Below the pieces are notes generated by a model, which saw only the letters and a list, made by a program, of their open reading frames with translations, ran no database searches and had not been told where the DNA came from. From positions 1 through 64,000 of the forward strand of contig CALHKG010000018.1 of the NCBI GenBank assembly GCA_938033875.1: a DNA stretch of 64,000 nt. The letters are read 5' to 3'. The stretch comes from an uncultured Candidatus Saccharibacteria bacterium. Its GTDB lineage: Bacteria; Patescibacteriota; Saccharimonadia; Saccharimonadales; Saccharimonadaceae. Position 1 is the stretch's first letter. Every line of letters begins with the position of its first letter. The position numbers and the translations under genes were made by a program. Positions 33,884 through 41,295 of this stretch are shown here, piece by piece.

Positions 33884-35024
33884 AAATACGCGACAATCGG
33901 GTGCTGTATCTCTTTTTGCAGTCATATTTGGCGCGATGTTGCTGACTATTGTTACTATTGGTTTTATCAAGTTGATGATTATGGATCAGCGGCAGTCCTC
34001 GAACAATGATCTGTCGCAGAGTGCTTATGACGCGGCTCTGGCTGGGGTTGAGGATGCTAAGCGTGTGGTTCGTGCCGCCCAGACGGGCAATATTCAAGCA
34101 GCGGGAGTGCTGAATGGTCCAATTAATTGTAATATGGTCGCGGCGTCTGGTGTCGTTGGAGGCAGTTCTTCTGGCGAAACTATTATTAAAACTGGCACGG
34201 ATGCGGGTAAAAAATTTGATCAAGCGTATACTTGTGTAAAAATCACTATGAAATCTCAAGATTTTATATATAAGTCTATTGAGGAAAAATCTCAAATTGT
34301 GCCACTACGCGCAACTGGTTCATTCAACAAGATATCTATCGAATGGTATAGGCGCGATGATGAGAGCAATTTGAATGGTGCTAATGCTGTCAACACTGAA
34401 ATATCCACTTCTGGGGATCTGCCGACGAAAAACAACTGGAATGCTAATTCGCCACAATTGATGCGCGTGCAGCTTATTAATCCAGGCGCTACCTTTAATT
34501 TAGCGGCGTTAGATTCAACTGGCGTCACTTCTTTCTTGCGGCCGAACGTTTTAAGATCAGACGTAGTAGGTCAGAATGGTACTGCTGTTTCTGGTAAGAT
34601 TTCTGACCATCCACGCGCAACTGACGGGAATGAACACAATAATGGAACAAGTGTGGTTTCTTGCAGTAAGACATTCAAGTTTTCTGGCGAATATTCGTGT
34701 AAAGCGGTGATTGATGTTGATGAAATTCCAGCTGGTAGTGAAACAGCATTCTTAAGGCTATTGCCTATATATAAAGGTGGTAGTGTGAAGATTTCTCTTC
34801 AAAAAACTGACGGAACGATTGTCAATTTTGATGGAGTCCAGCCAATTGTCGATTCCACGGGGCGGGCAAGTGATTTGTTTAGAAGAGTTGAAGCTCGATT
34901 GCAAATAGGAGATGATTTCGCATATCCTAATAATGCGGTTGAATTAAAGAATAGTCTGTGTAAAGATTTCTCTGTATCTGGCGGCGGATCTGCTACCGCA
35001 GGTCGATGTAAGCCCATAAGCTAA
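33876..35024 (+). CDS. PilX-like pilus-associated protein
   Basis: The 382-residue protein begins NTRQSGAVSLFAVIFGAMLLTIVTIGFIKLM, the PilX N-terminal pattern with one hydrophobic helix but no pilin Glu+5. Then comes QSAYDAALAGVEDAKRVV, a conserved helix of this family. The rest is a beta-rich outer region with Cys pairs (VSCSKTF, YSCKAVI). It is the last gene of the pilus cluster and overlaps the convergent recombinase by 4 bases. A role in filament initiation or adhesion is inferred. Confidence 0.78.
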   Translation: MGKNTRQSGAVSLFAVIFGAMLLTIVTIGFIKLMIMDQRQSSNNDLSQSAYDAALAGVEDAKRVVRAAQTGNIQAAGVLNGPINCNMVAASGVVGGSSSGETIIKTGTDAGKKFDQAYTCVKITMKSQDFIYKSIEEKSQIVPLRATGSFNKISIEWYRRDDESNLNGANAVNTEISTSGDLPTKNNWNANSPQLMRVQLINPGATFNLAALDSTGVTSFLRPNVLRSDVVGQNGTAVSGKISDHPRATDGNEHNNGTSVVSCSKTFKFSGEYSCKAVIDVDEIPAGSETAFLRLLPIYKGGSVKISLQKTDGTIVNFDGVQPIVDSTGRASDLFRRVEARLQIGDDFAYPNNAVELKNSLCKDFSVSGGGSATAGRCKPIS

Positions 35025-35944
35025 GCTTCTGTATCACTATGGAATCTGTCGTGAATGTCTTTCAGATGCTGGTCGGTAACGTGCGTATATACCTGTGTTG
35101 TTGATATATTGCTATGCCCCAGCATCGATTGGACTGAGCGCAAGTCTGCACCGTTCATAAGTAAGTCGGTGGCAAAGCTATGGCGCATAGTGTGTGGGCT
35201 TACATGTTTTGTGATACCAGCTAATCTAGCATATTGACCAACCATTCTCTGAATGCTGCGCGCGCTTAATCTACGGTAGTCTCCGGAGGTGTTGGGAGTT
35301 GCGTGGCGTTTACTATAGCTTAAAAATAGGGCGGGTAAATTATCTGTTCTAGCTTCCAGATATGCCGATATGTGCTCGGCAGCACTTTTTGAAATAAAAA
35401 CAGGGCGATCCTTTTGTCCTTTTCCTCGCACCATAAATTCGCGCCTCTTTAGGTTTATATGATCTCGGTTTAAATTGACCAATTCTGAAACACGTAGTCC
35501 GCTGGAAAATAGCAACTCAACGATTGCTCGATCTCTCAGTCCAGATTCTGTATCGGTTGGTATTTGATCGATCATACGTAAAATCTCGTCATATTGTAAA
35601 AAAGTCACTTGTTTACGAACTACTTTGGGTAATATAATTCTGTCGGCTGCTAGGCTTTTGATATTACGACGAGAAAGGTAGGTTAATAGACCTCGCAGTG
35701 CAATAAGATGATAACTTTGGGTAATTAAAGACAGCTCTTCGCCGGTGTTGTCATTTTTATAACGGTTTAACCAGAGGCGATACTGACGTATTAGTTCTGA
35801 TGTAATTTTATCAACATTTATATCGCCGGCAAAATCGATAAATCTCTCCAGGTATAGTTGATAATTTATGATGGTTTTTTGACTACGTCCACCTTCAACC
35901 TCTAGGTGCTCTAAGAAATCAGTTAAGGCTTCTGATATAAACAT
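35021..35944 (-). CDS. xerD: XerC/XerD-type tyrosine recombinase
   Basis: The 307-residue recombinase has an N-terminal SAM-like core-binding domain and a catalytic domain with Arg in SSGLRVSELVNL, Lys in RGKGQKDRPVFIS, HTMRHSFATDLL (His, Arg), GHSNISTTQ (His) and the nucleophile Tyr in QVYTHV. Length and motif order match XerD/XerC, which resolve chromosome dimers at dif. It is the only recombinase in the window and there is no mobile-element context. ATG 35944 is preferred because TAGAAT ends 7 bases before it; the in-frame ATG at 35980 lies upstream of the promoter. Confidence 0.9.
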   Translation of the reverse strand: MFISEALTDFLEHLEVEGGRSQKTIINYQLYLERFIDFAGDINVDKITSELIRQYRLWLNRYKNDNTGEELSLITQSYHLIALRGLLTYLSRRNIKSLAADRIILPKVVRKQVTFLQYDEILRMIDQIPTDTESGLRDRAIVELLFSSGLRVSELVNLNRDHINLKRREFMVRGKGQKDRPVFISKSAAEHISAYLEARTDNLPALFLSYSKRHATPNTSGDYRRLSARSIQRMVGQYARLAGITKHVSPHTMRHSFATDLLMNGADLRSVQSMLGHSNISTTQVYTHVTDQHLKDIHDRFHSDTEA

Positions 35945-36030
35945 AATATTTATTCTATCGCTAATGAATATGTTTATCAAATTATTTATTTCTGCTACTA
36001 TATTAGAAAATAATAAGCAGAGGAGTATCT

Positions 36031-36555
36031 ATGGCAGAAAGCGAAAAAAACTACTGTGGTGTTGAGAGGACATTGATCGTCTTTAAGCCTGACGCAGTTC
36101 AACGAGGTATCGTTGGGGAAATTTTACAACGTTTTGAGCGAGTTGGTCTAAAAATAGTTGGTGTAAAAATGACATCACCATCTAGAGACCATTACTATGC
36201 TCATTACGAGGACATCGGTAAATTGGCTACTCGTCGAGGCGAGGGAACTTTGAATATAACATTAGATATGATGATGGATGGTCCGGTCATAGCAATGGTA
36301 TTAGAAGGTGTTGAAGCTGTTGCTGTTGTTAGGAAGATTGTTGGTCCAACAGAGCCTAAGTCGGCTGACATGGGAACAATTCGCGGTGATTACTCACACA
36401 TTAGTTTTGGCTATGCAGATGAGTGCCAAAAGGGAGTTCCAAATTTGATTCACGCATCTGGCGATTCAGATGAGGCTGTTCGTGAGATCGAGCACTGGTT
36501 CAAGCCGGAAGAATTGGTAAATTATCACACATTAAGCGAAAAGTTTACTCGCTAA
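36031..36555 (+). CDS. ndk: Nucleoside diphosphate kinase
   Basis: The 174-residue enzyme transfers phosphate between nucleoside triphosphates and diphosphates. It contains ERTLIVFKPDAVQRG, a MVLEGVEAVAVVRKIVG strand, GTIRGDYS and the catalytic His in NLIHASGD. Typical NDKs have about 140 residues. The extra length is an insert between RGDYS and NLIHAS (HISFGYADECQKGVP) and a longer C-terminal tail. An AGAGGAG site precedes the ATG. Promoter not obvious. Confidence 0.95.
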   Translation: MAESEKNYCGVERTLIVFKPDAVQRGIVGEILQRFERVGLKIVGVKMTSPSRDHYYAHYEDIGKLATRRGEGTLNITLDMMMDGPVIAMVLEGVEAVAVVRKIVGPTEPKSADMGTIRGDYSHISFGYADECQKGVPNLIHASGDSDEAVREIEHWFKPEELVNYHTLSEKFTR

Positions 36556-36582
36556 GCTAGTCTTTCCTGAGAGCTACCGTGG

Positions 36583-36588
36583 TATAAT
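36583..36588 (+). promoter_or_regulatory. tRNA-Arg promoter (extended -10)
   Basis: TGGTATAAT, an extended -10, lies 8 bases before the mature tRNA 5' end. Confidence 0.7.
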
Positions 36589-36596
36589 GGTTGTAT

Positions 36597-36673
36597 GCCT
36601 CGGTAGCTCAACTGGATAGAGCAGATCCGTCCTAAGGATAAGGTTGTAGGTTCGACTCCTGCCCGGGGTACCA
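36597..36673 (+). tRNA. tRNA-Arg (anticodon CCU)
   Basis: The 77-nt cloverleaf has acceptor GCCTCGG paired with CCGGGGT (G1-U72 at the end), the D arm GCTC/GAGC, the anticodon loop GTCCTAA giving CCU, the T arm GTAGG-TTCGACT-CCTGC and an encoded CCA. The anticodon stem has one G-A mismatch at its base. A coding sequence begins 5 bases after CCA. Confidence 0.93.
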
Positions 36674-36678
36674 AATAT

Positions 36679-37209
36679 ATGACAGAACAAATTAAAGATA
36701 AGCAATTTGATGGGCAGCGTGACGGAGAGCAACTGTTGTTTGTGTTTCGTCGTCACATAATCGCTATGAGAAAAGGATTTTATCTGCTTCTCGGATCAAT
36801 GACGCTTGGTTCATTGCCTTTTTTAATTTGGCAAGATAATTTGAATCTTTTATGGGTATTTGTTGGTGGATTTATTTTTGGTTTGATGCTCTTTTCCTAT
36901 CATTTTTTGATGTGGTTTTATACTTACTATATTGTTACCGATCAGAGAATTCGTCAGATTACTCAGCATGGATTTTTTGGTAAAGATGTCATTGAGCTGA
37001 AATTGTCAAAAATTCAGAATATTAGTTATAGTATCCCGGGGTTTAGCGGAGAAATGTTTAAGTTTGGTACAATAGTTATTCAAACTTTTGTTGGAGATCT
37101 TGTTATAAAAAACGTAGAACATCCAGATAAGATCTATAATAAACTACAAGACGCAGTGGAAATTTCGACAAAGAAGGAGGATATTAATGAAGAATCTATT
37201 GAACCGTAA
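36679..37209 (+). CDS. PH-domain membrane protein
   Basis: The 176-residue protein has a cytoplasmic N-terminus, two membrane helices (GFYLLLGSMTLGSLPFLIW and LLWVFVGGFIFGLMLFSYHFL) and a bacterial PH-like domain (YYIVTDQRIRQITQHGFFGK, LSKIQNISYSI). Function unknown; such proteins occur in envelope stress contexts. Its ATG is only 5 bases after the CCA of tRNA-Arg, with no promoter or ribosome site between, so the tRNA and mRNA must share a transcript. It overlaps the next gene by 23 bases. Confidence 0.85.
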   Translation: MTEQIKDKQFDGQRDGEQLLFVFRRHIIAMRKGFYLLLGSMTLGSLPFLIWQDNLNLLWVFVGGFIFGLMLFSYHFLMWFYTYYIVTDQRIRQITQHGFFGKDVIELKLSKIQNISYSIPGFSGEMFKFGTIVIQTFVGDLVIKNVEHPDKIYNKLQDAVEISTKKEDINEESIEP

Positions 37210-38185
37210 AGATAAAAAACAGCCAAAGGAGCTACCTAAGAGGATTACAAACGATACAGTAGCTCAGCACCGCGAGAAGGTCTTGGCGGCTGGTCGTAAG
37301 CATAAATATCCCATCCAGTACACCAAACGTCGATTGGTATGGATAACGATGCTCGTTAGTGTTGTTATTCTGATTATTTTCATTGCTCTTGGTTGGGCAC
37401 AGTTATATGTCTGGAAAGATACAAGTGATATCGCATATAGGATAACTAAAATTTTACCTCTTCCTGTGGCTAATATTGACGGAGAAAATGCTGAGTATAG
37501 TGATTATCTTCTGTATCATCGTAGTTCATTGGCGGTATTGCAGTCTCAGGGGCAAGCAGATCAAAAGGACAAGGTTAAGTTCTATCAAAACCAGTCCATA
37601 GATAAGGCATTGGAGGTGGCATATGCCAAAAAACTTGCGAGAGAAAATAATATTACGGTAGATGATAAAAAGGTTCAAGATCTTATCAAAAAACAGCAGG
37701 AATCTAGCAAGCTATCGCAGTCCGCTTATGAGTCTGTAGTGAAGGACAACCTTCATTGGTCAATGGATGAGCTAAAAACTGCTATGAAATATACTTTGTT
37801 AAAACAGGAAGTGTCTTTTAAGATTGATAAAACAGCTAATAATCTAGCGTCTGACATTAAAAAGAGGTTGCAAGAGGGTAAATCCTTAAAGGATATCGCT
37901 ACGGAAATGGGCGACAAAGTGCAGTCGGTATTTGATCTATCCGTATCTACAGATAATTCTGACGGAGGCCTAACGAAAGCAGCTATGTCATTAACAAAGG
38001 GTAAAATTTCAGGTCCTATAAAGACTCTTTCAGGTGACGGATATTATTTTGTGACGCTTAATAATATTGAAGGCAATACTGTAAATTACTCTTATGTAAA
38101 AGTTCCATTGACTGAATTTAATAACCAGTTTAACTACTTAAAAAATAACAATAAAGTAAAATATTTCATTTCTATCGATAAATAG
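37187..38185 (+). CDS. SurA/PrsA-like peptidyl-prolyl isomerase homologue
   Basis: The 332-residue protein has about 50 basic cytoplasmic residues, one membrane helix (WITMLVSVVILIIFIALGW), a SurA_N-like helical chaperone domain (VDDKKVQDLIKKQQESSKLS, NLHWSMDELKTAMKYTLLKQE) and a C-terminal parvulin-like segment (LTKGKISGPIKTLSGDGYYFVTL). PrsA-type proteins help secreted proteins fold outside the membrane. The parvulin domain looks short, so isomerase activity is uncertain. A GAAGGAGG site lies inside the end of the PH-domain gene. Confidence 0.75.
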   Translation: MKNLLNRKDKKQPKELPKRITNDTVAQHREKVLAAGRKHKYPIQYTKRRLVWITMLVSVVILIIFIALGWAQLYVWKDTSDIAYRITKILPLPVANIDGENAEYSDYLLYHRSSLAVLQSQGQADQKDKVKFYQNQSIDKALEVAYAKKLARENNITVDDKKVQDLIKKQQESSKLSQSAYESVVKDNLHWSMDELKTAMKYTLLKQEVSFKIDKTANNLASDIKKRLQEGKSLKDIATEMGDKVQSVFDLSVSTDNSDGGLTKAAMSLTKGKISGPIKTLSGDGYYFVTLNNIEGNTVNYSYVKVPLTEFNNQFNYLKNNNKVKYFISIDK

Positions 38186-38195
38186 TCGTTCTAGT

Positions 38196-38237
38196 TTGAA
38201 AAAACTCCTATTTTTGCTATAATTTCCTAAGGAGTTT
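38196..38237 (+). promoter_or_regulatory. tRNA-Thr promoter inside a dyad
   Basis: TTGAAA (38196-38201), a 16-base spacer and TATAAT (38218-38223) with TGC upstream. The inverted repeat AAACTCCT (38202-38209) and AGGAGTTT (38230-38237) brackets the -10 and ends exactly at the tRNA. Confidence 0.65.
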
Positions 38238-38313
38238 GCCGTTGTAGCTCAGCTGGTAGAGCAGCTCATTCGTAACGAGCAGGTCGCTGGTTCAAGCCCA
38301 GTCAACGGCTCCA
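38238..38313 (+). tRNA. tRNA-Thr (anticodon CGU)
   Basis: The 76-nt cloverleaf has acceptor GCCGTTG/CAACGGC, discriminator T, encoded CCA, D arm GCTC/GAGC, anticodon stem GCTCA/CGAGC (one A-C mismatch next to the loop) and loop TTCGTAA giving CGU. The T arm is CTGG-TTCAAGC-CCAG. A coding sequence begins 4 bases after CCA. Confidence 0.93.
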
Positions 38314-38317
38314 TTTT

Positions 38318-38695
38318 ATGAAAGACACTATAAAGAAATCGATAAAAATTGTTTTTAGCGACAGGACTGTGGCAACTCTTTTGATCGTTAACGTTGTTGT
38401 GGCTATTGTTGTATCTATATTTTTAGGATCATCAATAAAACATAGCGAGGCTCAGGTTATTACGCGCTACACTACGTATGGTGATGCGAATTTTTATAGG
38501 AGCCACTGGTCTAGTCTATTTAGTTATTTTGCTTTGGCGTTTATGATAGTTTTTGGTCACTCTGCACTAAGTGTCAAGTTAATCTCACTAGAGAAACGAA
38601 GCTTGGCTATATTTCTTTTGTGGTTAACGTTGGGTATTTTAGCTATTTTAGCTATTTTAGCCTATTCTATAATTAAAATTGCATCGATAGGATAA
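38318..38695 (+). CDS. Small three-helix membrane protein
   Basis: The 125-residue protein has three hydrophobic helices: TVATLLIVNVVVAIVVSIFL, HWSSLFSYFALAFMIVFGHS and LAIFLLWLTLGILAILAILA. The N-terminus is basic. I do not recognise the family. It begins 4 bases after tRNA-Thr without a ribosome site and is followed 3 bases later by a glycosyltransferase gene. The pair likely works together in the membrane. Confidence 0.75.
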   Translation: MKDTIKKSIKIVFSDRTVATLLIVNVVVAIVVSIFLGSSIKHSEAQVITRYTTYGDANFYRSHWSSLFSYFALAFMIVFGHSALSVKLISLEKRSLAIFLLWLTLGILAILAILAYSIIKIASIG

Positions 38696-38698
38696 TAT

Positions 38699-40387
38699 AT
38701 GGACATTGAGATTCCACTTGGTAAACGAACAAAAAAATATCGTTTTCTTGAGATGCTTCCTGGGCTGCTAAGTTATGGCGCTATTGTTCTTCTGGTTATC
38801 TTATCTATAGTAAGTCCCGTTTTAGCATCAATTTATTTGTTGACTATAATACTAATTGCTTTTGTAAAAACAATAGCTATCAGCTATAGGATAGTTAATG
38901 GTCATAATAATATGGTGAAAGCTTCAAAAGTCGACTGGAATAAGCGGTTATCTGATTTGGAAGATCCGAAGGATGCATATTCTAGACTGAGAGATAATCA
39001 ATCTAAGGAGTTGTTATATCAACAACATGTAGACAATCTAAGATTTATGTCTGCTGCGGAAAATGGGTACTATCCTAAACCTAGTAATATTTACAACGCT
39101 CTTATTATGCCTGCATACAACGAGAGTATAGAAGTGATTGAGCCTGCTCTTAAATCGGTCTTAGATACTACATACGACAAGAAACATCTAATTGTAGTTT
39201 TTGCGTACGAAGAGCGTGGTGGCGTTGATATTGATACAACAGCTAAAATACTGAAAAAGAAATACGGCAAGTACTTTCACTCTTTCCACATTGTAAAACA
39301 TCCAAAAGATCTGCCGAATGAGGTAGTTGGTAAAGGTGGAAACATTACGTATGCAGGCAAGTGGCTGGAGCAATATTTACAACAGGAAGAAATAGCCTTT
39401 TCTGATGTTATTGTTACAACAATGGATTGTGATAATAAGCCGCATAAGTATTACTTTGATTATGTGACGTATGAGTATATTACTCATGAAGACAGAAAAC
39501 ATTTATCGTTCCAGCCTATATGTTTGTTTACTAATAATATATGGGATGTTCCTGCGCCAATGCGAGTAGTGGCAACAGGTAATTCATTTTGGAATATTAT
39601 CAGCTCCATGCGCCCATATTCTTTGCGTAACTTTGCGTCACATTCGCAACCAATGAATGCTCTCGTTGAGATGAACTTTTGGAGTACGCGAACAATTGTT
39701 GAAGATGGCCACCAGTACTGGAGAAGCTATTTCTATTTTGACGGTAATTATGAGGTTGTTCCAATTTTTGTGCCAATTTATCAAGATGCAGTGTTGGCTA
39801 ATAGTTATAAAAAAACATTAAAAGCTCAGTTTATTCAGCTGCGTCGTTGGAGCTATGGAGCCTCAGATGTGGCGTATGTTGGTAACAACATATTTAATAA
39901 AAATAGGACGGTAAAATTTTGGCCCAGCCTGGCTAGGTTTGTGAGATTATTGGATGGTCATGTAACTCAGGCTTGTATTGCCCTAATTGTCGCTTTCGGT
40001 GGATGGGCTCCTCTTGTGCTGAATAGTGAAGCTGCGCGTAGTGTCGCTGCCCACCAATTACCAGATACCGTTAGTTTAATACAACAAGTAGCTATGATAA
40101 GTATTTTGGTATTGATTTTTGTATCGTTCAAGTTGTTGCCGCCTCGTCCAGAAAGATATAAGAAGAGTAGAAACACATTGATGGTCTTACAATGGTTCTT
40201 GATGCCTATTACTTCTATTGTATATAGCTCTTTGGCGTCATATAATGCACAAACTCACCTTTTGCTTGGTAAATATCTTGATAAGTTTGATGTGACAGAG
40301 AAGACTACTGTAGAGATGAATGATCAGAGCCGTGCTCAGAATAAGAGAAAGAAGGGCGACCACGACGTTTCTTCCTTTGAGGAGTAA
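38699..40387 (+). CDS. Membrane GT2 family glycosyltransferase
   Basis: The 562-residue protein has two N-terminal helices, a GT-A domain and three C-terminal helices. Motifs visible are LIMPAYNES, the metal-binding TTMDCDNKPH (D-x-D), the acceptor motif IVEDGHQYWR (ED) and QLRRWSYG (Q-x-RW). These belong to processive, cellulose synthase-like GT2 enzymes that extrude polysaccharide. The C-terminus is charged. It may make a surface glycan. Its last 83 bases overlap the convergent nrdR. Confidence 0.85.
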   Translation: MDIEIPLGKRTKKYRFLEMLPGLLSYGAIVLLVILSIVSPVLASIYLLTIILIAFVKTIAISYRIVNGHNNMVKASKVDWNKRLSDLEDPKDAYSRLRDNQSKELLYQQHVDNLRFMSAAENGYYPKPSNIYNALIMPAYNESIEVIEPALKSVLDTTYDKKHLIVVFAYEERGGVDIDTTAKILKKKYGKYFHSFHIVKHPKDLPNEVVGKGGNITYAGKWLEQYLQQEEIAFSDVIVTTMDCDNKPHKYYFDYVTYEYITHEDRKHLSFQPICLFTNNIWDVPAPMRVVATGNSFWNIISSMRPYSLRNFASHSQPMNALVEMNFWSTRTIVEDGHQYWRSYFYFDGNYEVVPIFVPIYQDAVLANSYKKTLKAQFIQLRRWSYGASDVAYVGNNIFNKNRTVKFWPSLARFVRLLDGHVTQACIALIVAFGGWAPLVLNSEAARSVAAHQLPDTVSLIQQVAMISILVLIFVSFKLLPPRPERYKKSRNTLMVLQWFLMPITSIVYSSLASYNAQTHLLLGKYLDKFDVTEKTTVEMNDQSRAQNKRKKGDHDVSSFEE

Positions 40388-40790
40388 TAAGACTATGTTG
40401 TGCTGCGTATTGCAGAGCGGCTATTTGATCGAAATTCTGTAATGTTGAGTGGGTTATTTCGGCGATGTGTTGCGATGATATCGCGGGTTTGTTGTGTAGG
40501 TGTATTAATTTATCTTGTATAGTATTGGCCAAGTCGTAGCTATATGAGCCTGCTAATTTTTCGTTATGATTAAAACTTCGCGCAATACTAAGTATCAGTT
40601 TTCCTATAGAAAAATTATTTTTCTTGCCATCTTGTAATATGACAACGAGGGAAACCGCAGGCTTTTCATAGGTTGTAAAAGAATAACCGCATTGGTCGCA
40701 TATATGTCTACGCCAGGTTGTTGGGCATTTTTTATTTTGACGAGAATTTGTTACGTGGGTTTTTCCGTGAAAACATTTTATGCATATCAT
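40305..40790 (-). CDS. nrdR: Transcriptional repressor NrdR
   Basis: The 161-residue protein opens with a zinc ribbon (CIKC and CDQC) followed by SFTTYEK, then an ATP-cone (VVILQDGKKNNFSIGKLILSIARSF) that senses dATP/ATP. NrdR represses ribonucleotide reductase genes. The spacing within the ribbon and the RRHICDQCGYSFTTYE core match the family. The C-terminal 20 residues are basic and extra. The sequence CAATATATTG, the core of the NrdR box, lies 2 bases upstream of its ATG. No nrd genes occur in the window. Confidence 0.85.
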   Translation of the reverse strand: MICIKCFHGKTHVTNSRQNKKCPTTWRRHICDQCGYSFTTYEKPAVSLVVILQDGKKNNFSIGKLILSIARSFNHNEKLAGSYSYDLANTIQDKLIHLHNKPAISSQHIAEITHSTLQNFDQIAALQYAAQHSLITPQRKKRRGRPSFSYSEHGSDHSSLQ

Positions 40791-40792
40791 AT

Positions 40793-40802
40793 CAATATAT
40801 TG
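40793..40802. promoter_or_regulatory. Candidate NrdR box
   Basis: CAATATATTG is a perfect 10-base palindrome matching the core of the published NrdR box. It sits directly before the nrdR start codon and may mediate autorepression. Only one copy is seen. Confidence 0.4.
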
Positions 40803-40849
40803 ACATACAACTATAAAAAAATCCAGTGGAAAAGTGCTGTGTAAAATAA

Positions 40850-40876
40850 AAATCGCCTCATTATAGAGGCGATTAC
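40850..40876. terminator. Terminator after the 41-codon gene
   Basis: ATCGCCTC and GAGGCGAT form an 8-bp stem around ATTAT. On the minus strand it is followed by TTTTTATT, so it ends the transcript of the small gene to its right. Confidence 0.75.
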
Positions 40877-40893
40877 TTTATAAATCTGAGAAC

Positions 40894-41019
40894 TTAATTA
40901 AGCGTAGATCTTTCTTCGTTGATATTCTTGTTGTATTCGTAGTGAATTTTTGTCTTGCTCAATAAAGAACAGTGTTGTGGTTTTTTTGTGCCTAAACTAG
41001 CCGAGTCATGTTTACTCAT
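40894..41019 (-). CDS. Small leaderless gene (41 residues)
   Basis: The 41-residue product starts MSKHDSASLGTKKPQHCSLL and ends NEERSTLN. It is basic, with one Cys, and is too short for usual gene callers. Evidence is in its signals: a minus-strand promoter TTGACT, 17-base spacer, TAGAAT, then 7 bases to ATG, and a terminator 18 bases past the stop. No family is recognised. It lies alone between nrdR and tRNA-Val. A regulatory RNA with an incidental ORF is the alternative. Confidence 0.65.
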   Translation of the reverse strand: MSKHDSASLGTKKPQHCSLLSKTKIHYEYNKNINEERSTLN

Positions 41020-41027
41020 ACTTTAAA

Positions 41028-41057
41028 TTCTAACATACTTATTGAATAAAGTCAAGG
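41028..41057 (-). promoter_or_regulatory. Promoter of the 41-codon gene
   Basis: On the minus strand TTGACT, a 17-base spacer and TAGAAT, ending 7 bases before ATG 41019. It is near consensus and supports a leaderless message. Confidence 0.75.
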
Positions 41058-41120
41058 TACACACGGAAAACATGTAGGCTTGATCGTTTTTCGTTGTATT
41101 AACTAATTCTATTAATAAAA

Positions 41121-41145
41121 AGCCCCGTCTACTATCGACGAGGCT
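41121..41145 (-). terminator. tRNA-Val terminator
   Basis: On the minus strand AGCCTCGTC and GACGGGGCT form a 9-bp stem (one G-T pair), followed by TTTTTATT. Confidence 0.8.
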
Positions 41146-41158
41146 TATATGTCGTATC

Positions 41159-41235
41159 TGGTGGGCAATAGAGGATTCGAACCTCTCACCTCTTCAACGT
41201 CAATGAAGCGCTCTAGCCAAATGAGCTAATCGCCC
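41159..41235 (-). tRNA. tRNA-Val (anticodon GAC)
   Basis: The 77-nt cloverleaf has acceptor GGGCGAT/ATTGCCC, discriminator A, encoded CCA, D arm GCTC/GAGC, anticodon stem CTTCA/TGAAG with loop TTGACGT giving GAC, and T arm GAGAGG/CCTCT. It is divergent from thrS; the two starts are about 60 bases apart. Confidence 0.93.
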
Positions 41236-41283
41236 AGATATAATAATATTACCATAACAGATGTCTACTATCAAGGAGCGTGG

Positions 41284-41289
41284 TATAAT
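41284..41289 (+). promoter_or_regulatory. thrS promoter (leaderless, extended -10)
   Basis: TGGTATAAT with only 6 bases between the -10 and ATG 41296. Confidence 0.7.
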
Positions 41290-41295
41290 ATTGGT

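Noticed and set aside
35021..35944. Tyrosine recombinase as part of an integrated element
   Set aside because: It has the length and motifs of XerC/XerD and no attachment repeats, phage or plasmid genes lie around it.
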